A stretch of DNA of 47,668 nucleotides from Sphaerochaeta sp. (GTDB lineage: Bacteria; Spirochaetota; Spirochaetia; Sphaerochaetales; Sphaerochaetaceae): contig JAGYOG010000020.1 of NCBI GenBank assembly GCA_018399495.1, positions 1-47,668 on the forward strand, written 5' to 3'. A program made the position numbers and the translations under genes. The notes beneath the pieces were generated by a model. It was given only the letters and a program-made list of their open reading frames with translations, was not told the origin of the DNA and ran no database searches. Of the stretch, positions 42,099 to 47,668 are shown one piece after another. Numbering within the stretch: the stretch's first letter is position 1; each line of letters begins with the position of its first letter.

Positions 42099-43025
42099 CT
42101 ATTGAACATGTACGATGAGCTTTAGTTCCTGATCATGGTTCCCAAAGTTCTTTCCGAAGATATTGACCCCTCCTCGGTGTACTGCGTTCTCTTCTACCCC
42201 TATGCGTACCGCCATGTATTCAAATGTGTGGAGGGATAGGTCCTCGATGGTGGTCGATGAGATTTTCTTGTGGTCAATCCAAGACCCGGCAGCATCGACA
42301 ATCCAGGTAGTAAGGTACCCATATTGGGTGGAGTTGAGATCCCACCAATCGGGGGTCAACTTCCCTTTCCTCCCTCCTAGGTCCCCTGGGCTTGTCCAGG
42401 TACCAATCTCCATGCCATTTATCCAAAGCGTAATATCAGAAGGCCACTGGTCATTGTGACCAGGGTACTCTGAGCAAAGTTCCGCTGAAAATATCAGCTT
42501 GGTAATTTTAGCATCGGGTGAAAAGTTCTTGGGAAAACGATAATCAAGAAACCCATAGGAGAACCAGATCAGGCCAGCACTGGCCCGCTCTGGTGAGAGG
42601 AATGAGGAGACATTGTCATATAACCCTATAACAGACTTTGCACTGTTCAACCCACATGGAGGGTTTACCATAGCATCAGTAAAGAGTCCAATCGGCATAT
42701 CAGTTTCAATCGCACTGACCCCTTTCTCATCCCTAAATGAAGGGAACAAGGGAAGCAATACCTTGCCGTACTTCAATGAGCAGATCTTTTGGACACCACG
42801 GGGAGATGCCGGCACCAGTTTTGTCTCTATAAGGTTGGCCTTCTCCAGTATCTGGATATTGGTGGTGCAGGTGGATTGGGGAATTTCCAATAGTGATTGG
42901 ATTCGGGAAATATTCATGGGCGAGTCACTCAAAAGCCGGAGAATTTCACAGCGCACCGGACTGTCGAGAGCTCGTGCAATGAGGGAAATATCTTCGAAAG
43001 TAGCAAAGTAAATATTCTGATTCAT
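42099..43025 (-). CDS. ArsR-type winged-helix regulator with large C-terminal sensor domain
   Basis: A 308-residue protein. The ArsR HTH (about 15-85) reads ALDSPVRCEILRLLSDSPMN and SLLEIPQSTCTTNIQILEKA. The remaining 200 residues are beta-rich with many Trp and Gly (DITLWINGMEIGTWTSPGDL, PDWWDLNSTQYGYLTTW), suggesting a carbohydrate-sensing domain rather than a metal sensor. GGTGGAG precedes the ATG. It is divergent from the second ABC/GH2 operon and is probably its regulator. The sensor family name is unknown to me. Confidence 0.82.
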   Translation of the reverse strand: MNQNIYFATFEDISLIARALDSPVRCEILRLLSDSPMNISRIQSLLEIPQSTCTTNIQILEKANLIETKLVPASPRGVQKICSLKYGKVLLPLFPSFRDEKGVSAIETDMPIGLFTDAMVNPPCGLNSAKSVIGLYDNVSSFLSPERASAGLIWFSYGFLDYRFPKNFSPDAKITKLIFSAELCSEYPGHNDQWPSDITLWINGMEIGTWTSPGDLGGRKGKLTPDWWDLNSTQYGYLTTWIVDAAGSWIDHKKISSTTIEDLSLHTFEYMAVRIGVEENAVHRGGVNIFGKNFGNHDQELKLIVHVQ

Positions 43026-43165
43026 AACTCCACCATATCACTTAAATACGATATGTACTAGCAAACAGAAACATATTTTTTGCCAGTTTTATCGATTCTA
43101 TCGTCATTCGCTAGGGATAGAACCTATGAACTCTGGCAAGTCTCTCTATGTCTGTAATTACACTT

Positions 43166-43187
43166 TTTGTACAATCTTTGTACAATC
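43166..43187. promoter_or_regulatory. Tandem 11-base direct repeat upstream of the second ABC operon
   Basis: TTTGTACAATC is repeated twice head to tail at 43166-43176 and 43177-43187, with a looser TTTGGACAATT following at 43191-43201. It lies in the AT-rich 358-base gap between the ArsR gene and the binding-protein gene. It is a candidate operator or activator site. Nothing else gene-like is in the gap. Confidence 0.5.
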
Positions 43188-43383
43188 TTTTTTGGACAAT
43201 TGCATTCCGTGGATATAATACATATCAAAAATAATAGATATGAAAAAAGTATGAAAATATGATAAATAATTAATATATAAGAAAATAAAATATTTCAATT
43301 TTGTTTGACTGTTTATATATATCATGTTAAAACAATATGTAGATGGAGGAAGTATTTCCTCGTTATTGAAAAAGGAGGCGACT

Positions 43384-44712
43384 ATGAAACGTGTATTGTA
43401 TGTCCTATTGGCACTTTTGCTCTGTTCTTCCATGGCTTTTGCTGGTGGAGAGAAAGAGAGTGCAGCTGCTGAATCGGTAGCCGTGGATATCAATGAGGAT
43501 GGAACTGTAAACAATCCAGAAGCAGTGGTTGTAGATAAGGACAAGCTGGTATTTTGGTCCTTGTTCAGTGGTGGTGATGGTGGATTCATGGACGAGATTG
43601 TCAGTGAATACAACAAGACCAATCCTCCCAAGCAAGTACAATCAATCATGCTGGTCTGGGCTGACTACTACACCAAGCTGATGACTGCTGTTGCAGCAGG
43701 GAAAGGCCCCGATATTGGTGTCTCTCACATCTCAAAACTTCCTGAGTTGGTTGACCAGAGCGTAATAATCAATATCGATGACTATGCAAAGCGTGTCGGT
43801 ACTGATTGGAATGTATTTACTCCAGGCATGAATGAAGGGGTTAGCTTTGACAGCGCCCACTATGCAATGCCTCTTGATACCCATGCTGAGATCATGTACT
43901 TCAATCGTGACTGGCTGAAGAAAGCAGGGATCAGCCTGAACAGTGATGACCAGCTCAGTATTGCTTCTACTGATGACTTCATGGCAATCCTGAAGAAGTT
44001 GCAGGCAGTTACCTCTGATGGTCAGTCAGCGCTCTCTCTCACCCAGAAAGGTGATGACCCCTATCGTGTTTGGTGGGCAACCTACTTCCAGATGGGTGGA
44101 ACACCGCTTACCAATGAGGCAGGGGACAAGGTAACCATGGATAAGGCAACTGCAGTAAAGGCAGCAGCCTTTATCAAGGGATTGTACGAGAGTGGGTACG
44201 TCCTTTCCGGTATTGAGGATCACCAGCGCTTCTTCCAGGGCGGCAATGCAGGATTGCTCTTTGGTGGTACCTGGGCAACCGGTGCTTTCGAGCAGACCGA
44301 GGAGCTGAACTTTGGTGCACAGCCGTTCCCGCAGTTGTTTGCAAATCCTTCTTGCTGGGCAGATGCACATACGTTCATCATCCCAGTGAAGAAAGACAGA
44401 AGCGATGCTGATACCGAAGCTGCAGTGCACTTCATCAACTATGTATCTTCCAAGGCCTCAGCGCTCTGGGCAAAGAGTGGTCAGATTCCTTCCGACCTTA
44501 CGGTTCAGCAGTCTGATGAGTATCTTGCAATGCCCTATCGCAGTGACTACATGGAAGCTGCTTCCACAGCAGTCCTGCCTTCCAAGAATCCAAACTTCTA
44601 CACCATGAAGGATGCGATGATCAGAAACCTGGATACCATTTGGGCCGATCAGGTTACGATTGAGAAAGGTATTGAGAACTTGGCACTCGAGTTGGAAGAA
44701 GCAATTCTCTAA
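43384..44712 (+). CDS. Carbohydrate ABC transporter substrate-binding protein (family 1)
   Basis: A 443-residue binding protein. ATG 43384 follows AAAGGAGG and gives the leader MKRVLYVLLALLLCSSMAFA then GGEKES. The mature part shows LVFWSLFSGGDGGFMDEIVS near the start and HTFIIPVKK later, typical of UgpB-like sugar binders. It begins an operon with two permeases and a GH2 enzyme, mirroring the layout at 4573-10407 but with different sequences. The ATPase is encoded elsewhere. Confidence 0.92.
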   Translation: MKRVLYVLLALLLCSSMAFAGGEKESAAAESVAVDINEDGTVNNPEAVVVDKDKLVFWSLFSGGDGGFMDEIVSEYNKTNPPKQVQSIMLVWADYYTKLMTAVAAGKGPDIGVSHISKLPELVDQSVIINIDDYAKRVGTDWNVFTPGMNEGVSFDSAHYAMPLDTHAEIMYFNRDWLKKAGISLNSDDQLSIASTDDFMAILKKLQAVTSDGQSALSLTQKGDDPYRVWWATYFQMGGTPLTNEAGDKVTMDKATAVKAAAFIKGLYESGYVLSGIEDHQRFFQGGNAGLLFGGTWATGAFEQTEELNFGAQPFPQLFANPSCWADAHTFIIPVKKDRSDADTEAAVHFINYVSSKASALWAKSGQIPSDLTVQQSDEYLAMPYRSDYMEAASTAVLPSKNPNFYTMKDAMIRNLDTIWADQVTIEKGIENLALELEEAIL

Positions 44713-44730
44713 CAACAAAATGCTTGGCAA

Positions 44731-44750
44731 CCTGGGGCATATGCCCCAGG
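44731..44750 (+). terminator. Intercistronic palindrome after binding-protein gene
   Basis: CCTGGGGCATATGCCCCAGG is a perfect 20-base palindrome between the binding-protein stop and the first permease ribosome site. There is no T-run beyond CTGTCTTTC. It probably stabilises the upstream mRNA or terminates part of transcription. Confidence 0.65.
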
Positions 44751-44771
44751 CTGTCTTTCAAGGAGCGCTGC

Positions 44772-45668
44772 ATGACTAAGAAAACGTTTCATCAAAACGG
44801 TGGACGAACGTGGTTCATCGTTTTCTGGTTTATTCTCCCCTTTACCGTGCTCTATTCGGCATTCACCATTTGGCCGGTTATCCAGGGAGTGATTGTGAGC
44901 TTCCACCGGTGGGGTCTGATGGGAAAGCAAGGTTGGGTAGGATTGGAAAACTACCAGAAATTTCTTGGCGATCGCTTCTTCTGGCAAGCAATGCAGAATA
45001 CAACACTGTTTGTAGTCATGACCGTGCCTCTGTTGGTGGTAAGTGCCTTCTTCCTTGCTGTGCTGGCAAATCGTCCATCACGAGCAAAACGGTTTCTCCG
45101 TGCAAGCTACTATCTCCCTTCAATCCTTTCAGTCTCTGTAGTCTCCTTTATCACAATCTATATGGCATCTCCCTATATGGGGTTCTTGAACCAACTGCTC
45201 CATAGCCTCCATATTATACCGGCTGAAGTGGAACCCATGTGGCTCAGCAAGACAGCCTTGGTGAGGCTTACCTTGGTAGTGACCACGGTTTGGTGGACTC
45301 TCGGTTTCAGCATGTTGTTGTTCCTCTCAGCCCTGCAGGATATCCCCGAGCAGCTCTATGAAGCTGCAAAAATTGATGGGGCGCCCTCTTGGCGGGTACT
45401 CTTATCTATTACAATTCCCATCCTGGGTCCCACATTTGCATTGGTGACATTCCTTCAGATCATTGCATCGTTCAAGGTGTTTGGTCAGATTTACCTGATC
45501 AGTGGTGGTGGACCGGGAACGGTTACACGCCCAATCATCCAATACATCTACACAACAGCCTTTACGAAGAACAATCTAGGGTATGCTTCAGCAATGTCCT
45601 ATGCATTGTTCCTAATTCTGATTGTGTTTTCCTTGATCCAGCTGCGAATCCAAAACAAGAAGGATTGA
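44772..45668 (+). CDS. Carbohydrate ABC transporter permease (MalF/UgpA type)
   Basis: A 298-residue permease from ATG 44772, with AAGGAG eight bases upstream; an in-frame ATG at 44724 runs through the palindrome and is rejected. It has about six hydrophobic segments. The EAA loop reads LYEAAKIDGAPSWRVLLSIT near residue 200. Three bases separate it from the next permease. It works with that partner and the binding protein encoded upstream. Confidence 0.92.
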   Translation: MTKKTFHQNGGRTWFIVFWFILPFTVLYSAFTIWPVIQGVIVSFHRWGLMGKQGWVGLENYQKFLGDRFFWQAMQNTTLFVVMTVPLLVVSAFFLAVLANRPSRAKRFLRASYYLPSILSVSVVSFITIYMASPYMGFLNQLLHSLHIIPAEVEPMWLSKTALVRLTLVVTTVWWTLGFSMLLFLSALQDIPEQLYEAAKIDGAPSWRVLLSITIPILGPTFALVTFLQIIASFKVFGQIYLISGGGPGTVTRPIIQYIYTTAFTKNNLGYASAMSYALFLILIVFSLIQLRIQNKKD

Positions 45669-45671
45669 CCT

Positions 45672-46505
45672 ATGAAGCGTACAAAACCCATCAAACTCAG
45701 TGACATTGTATTGACGGCGCTATCAATTCTTATAGCAATTCTTTTCCTTACCCCAATTGTCTGGTCTTTGGCCTGTTCGCTCAAGACAGAGGGGATGAAG
45801 ATTACTACTGCTTTCGATTGGTTCGCCCCACCATATACCTTTGAGAACTACCCCTCGGTCATCTTCGGCTCGAGTGTCTCCACTTGGCTTGTGAACAGTA
45901 TGTTCAATGCAGCCATGAGTGTACTGCTGACCATTGTTGTGACCTCTCTTGCAGCTTATCCAATTGCAAAGTTGGAGTTCAAGGGGAAGTCATGGTTGTT
46001 CCTGTTCTTCACCATAGGACTCATTGTTCCAGGGGAAGCAACCATCGTTCCCCTGTTCATTACGACGAACCAGCTGGGATTGCTCGATTCCTATGCCGGA
46101 ATGATACTGCCCTCTGTTGCGGTATCCATGAACCTGATCATCATATCCGCATTCTTCAAGGGCATTCCCAATGAGATGATTGAGGCAGCGAAGATTGATG
46201 GAGCAAACCACTGGATTATATATTCGCATATCATTATCCCATTGGCGAAAACAGTATTGGTGACCGTGAGTATTTTCGCCTTCATGGCTAGCTGGAATAA
46301 CTATCTATGGCCCTTGCTGTGTGCAATCAACGATTCCATGTTCACACTCCCTGTTGGTATTCCGACATTTGCTGGAACCTATACCGTTGATTATGTGCGA
46401 CCAATGACTGCAAATATGGTTGCCTCGATTCCGGCAATTATTCTGTATCTCATATTTGAAAAACGAATCGTGAAGGGAGTAACCCTTTCAGGTATTAAAG
46501 GATAA
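45672..46505 (+). CDS. Carbohydrate ABC transporter permease (MalG/UgpE type)
   Basis: A 277-residue permease with about six membrane segments, the EAA loop EMIEAAKIDGANHWIIYSHI, and MASWNNYLWPLL after it, as in MalG-type proteins. GAAGGA precedes ATG 45672. The GH2 gene follows 25 bases later, so the imported oligosaccharide is probably handed directly to that enzyme. Confidence 0.93.
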   Translation: MKRTKPIKLSDIVLTALSILIAILFLTPIVWSLACSLKTEGMKITTAFDWFAPPYTFENYPSVIFGSSVSTWLVNSMFNAAMSVLLTIVVTSLAAYPIAKLEFKGKSWLFLFFTIGLIVPGEATIVPLFITTNQLGLLDSYAGMILPSVAVSMNLIIISAFFKGIPNEMIEAAKIDGANHWIIYSHIIIPLAKTVLVTVSIFAFMASWNNYLWPLLCAINDSMFTLPVGIPTFAGTYTVDYVRPMTANMVASIPAIILYLIFEKRIVKGVTLSGIKG

Positions 46506-46530
46506 AATAATTATGAATAAGGAGCACTAC

Positions 46531-47668
46531 ATGATGCATGCACTAAGGGGATACCCGAGACCTCAATTCGTACGTGAAGGGTGGACAGACCTCAATGGAC
46601 TCTGGGGTTTTTCGTTTGACGACGCTGATGAAGGTCTTTCCCTTGGTTGGAATAATGGATTTGTGAGCCAGAAAGAGATTTTGGTGCCCTTTACTTATGA
46701 AACAGAGAAGAGTGGTATTGCTGACACCTCATTTCATTCCATCATATGGTACCAAAGGAGCGTCACATTCACCGAGAAGCAATGTGAGGAAAATCTCTAC
46801 ATCCATTTTGAAGGGAGTGACTATGAGACAAAGGTGTTTCTCGATGGGCAGATGGTAGGAACCCATGAAGGTGGATATGCGAGATTTAGTATCGACCTTA
46901 CCGACTATGCCACAGAGGGAACACACCTGCTCGTTGTCCGTGTGGAAGACTCTATCTCTATGGAACAGCTACGTGGCAAGCAACGGTGGAAGGATGAGAA
47001 TTTTGGCTGTTGGTATATCCAAACCACTGGTATCTGGAAACCTGTTTGGCTGGAACGTACGAATAGGAGTCACCTTGTTTCGGCTAAGCTCACTCCTGAT
47101 ATGCAGACATTCACGATTCATGTGGAGGCTGAGGTAGCAACCAACGAGCCAGATGCCAAACTTCGAGTTGAAATTCTGTTTGACGACATCCTGGTGGTTG
47201 ATGCCTTGCAGTCCCTGGACCAGATGGGGAAGGTGGACACCACCTACTCCATATATAATACCGATGTTTCGGAGTGGGGTATGAAGACCTGGAGCCCACA
47301 GCGCCCGAATCTCTATATCATCCGCTACTCAGTTTGGATAGGGGACGAGTGTGTTGATACAGTTGAATCTTATTTCGGAATGCGGGAGATACGCATCGAG
47401 GGGCAGAAAATCCTCCTCAATGGTACGGAACTCTATCAGCGCCTTATTCTGGACCAAGCATACTGGGATGAGAGTCATCTCACCTGTCCAAGCGAGGAGG
47501 CCATGTTGGAGGATATCGATAAGATTCTCGCACTTGGCTACAATGGGGTGAGAGTCCATCAGAAGGTAGAGGACCAGCGATTCTACCACTACTGTGACCT
47601 AAAGGGACTGCTGGTGTGGTGTGAAGCTCCTTCCCCGTATCGCTTTGGGGATACCATGGTTGCAAATT
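46531..47668 (+). CDS. Glycoside hydrolase family 2 enzyme (partial, 3' end outside window)
   Basis: Translated by hand: ATG 46531 (alternative 46534) follows AAGGAG, and 379 codons are open to the right edge. The N-terminal jelly-roll domain shows FVREGWTDLNGLWGFSFDDA, YQRSVTFTEKQ, and YETKVFLDGQMVGTHEGGYA, a typical GH2 sugar-binding signature. An Ig-like domain follows (about 190-280). The beginning of the TIM barrel ends near ILALGYNGVRVHQKVEDQRF. The catalytic Glu pair lies beyond the window. There is no signal peptide. Many relatives are annotated beta-galactosidase, but specificity is open. Confidence 0.88.
   Translation, partial: MMHALRGYPRPQFVREGWTDLNGLWGFSFDDADEGLSLGWNNGFVSQKEILVPFTYETEKSGIADTSFHSIIWYQRSVTFTEKQCEENLYIHFEGSDYETKVFLDGQMVGTHEGGYARFSIDLTDYATEGTHLLVVRVEDSISMEQLRGKQRWKDENFGCWYIQTTGIWKPVWLERTNRSHLVSAKLTPDMQTFTIHVEAEVATNEPDAKLRVEILFDDILVVDALQSLDQMGKVDTTYSIYNTDVSEWGMKTWSPQRPNLYIIRYSVWIGDECVDTVESYFGMREIRIEGQKILLNGTELYQRLILDQAYWDESHLTCPSEEAMLEDIDKILALGYNGVRVHQKVEDQRFYHYCDLKGLLVWCEAPSPYRFGDTMVAN

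Overview
The window looks like a chromosomal segment of a fermentative, carbohydrate-scavenging spirochaete, most likely Sphaerochaeta or a close relative. The reasons are the style of the solute-binding protein leaders (short Lys-rich N-terminus, hydrophobic core, then AGGAKEE or AGGEKES without a lipobox cysteine), the density of sugar ABC and TctABC importers, and the moderate GC content. The genus is inference. Nearly all intact genes belong to carbohydrate uptake and catabolism. They form four transport operons, each beside its own regulator(s).

Layout. (1) 1-11428: a DUF5107/TPR protein (minus, running off the left edge) is divergent from two overlapping AraC regulators. These are followed by a complete glycoside operon: binding protein, two permeases, a cytoplasmic GH2 glycosidase and a zinc alcohol/polyol dehydrogenase. 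(2) 11429-18560: a decayed accessory island with no intact gene recognised. Two different IS4-superfamily transposase relics enclose minus-strand relics of two AAA/OLD-type ATPases and a small TOPRIM/RloB-like fragment, probably a dead defence locus. (3) 18759-24516: a radical SAM pseudogene, an SPW membrane protein, a MalT-like LuxR regulator divergent from it across a GTACAGT operator cluster, and an AlbA_2 ATP-binding protein broken by a one-base frameshift. (4) 24663-32433: an L-rhamnose-type operon (aldolase, binding protein, ATPase, two permeases, rhamnulokinase) divergent from a DeoR regulator. The intergenic region carries TGTTAA/TTAACA palindromes.

(5) 32440-41978: a relic of the AlbA gene's 3' end, a KdgF-like cupin, then a seven-gene minus-strand operon. 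In transcription order it encodes a split transketolase (N and C halves), a xylose-isomerase-like TIM barrel, TctC, TctB, TctA and a D-2-hydroxyacid dehydrogenase. It is divergent from a tandem pair of GntR/FCD regulators, with TTTTGTATACAAAA operators between. This set reads as uptake and cleavage of a sugar acid or other carboxylated carbohydrate. I cannot match it to a pathway, and it is the best candidate here for something undescribed. (6) 42017-47668: a relic of a second cupin gene's 3' end, an ArsR-type regulator with a large sensor domain, and a second ABC/GH2 operon whose GH2 gene runs off the right edge.

Recurring themes. All four importer operons have a strong stem-loop just after the binding-protein gene, as expected if that gene is expressed above its partners. 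Two 3'-end gene relics, a frameshifted gene and a decayed radical SAM gene point to ongoing gene loss. I saw no tRNA, rRNA, CRISPR array or intact mobile element.
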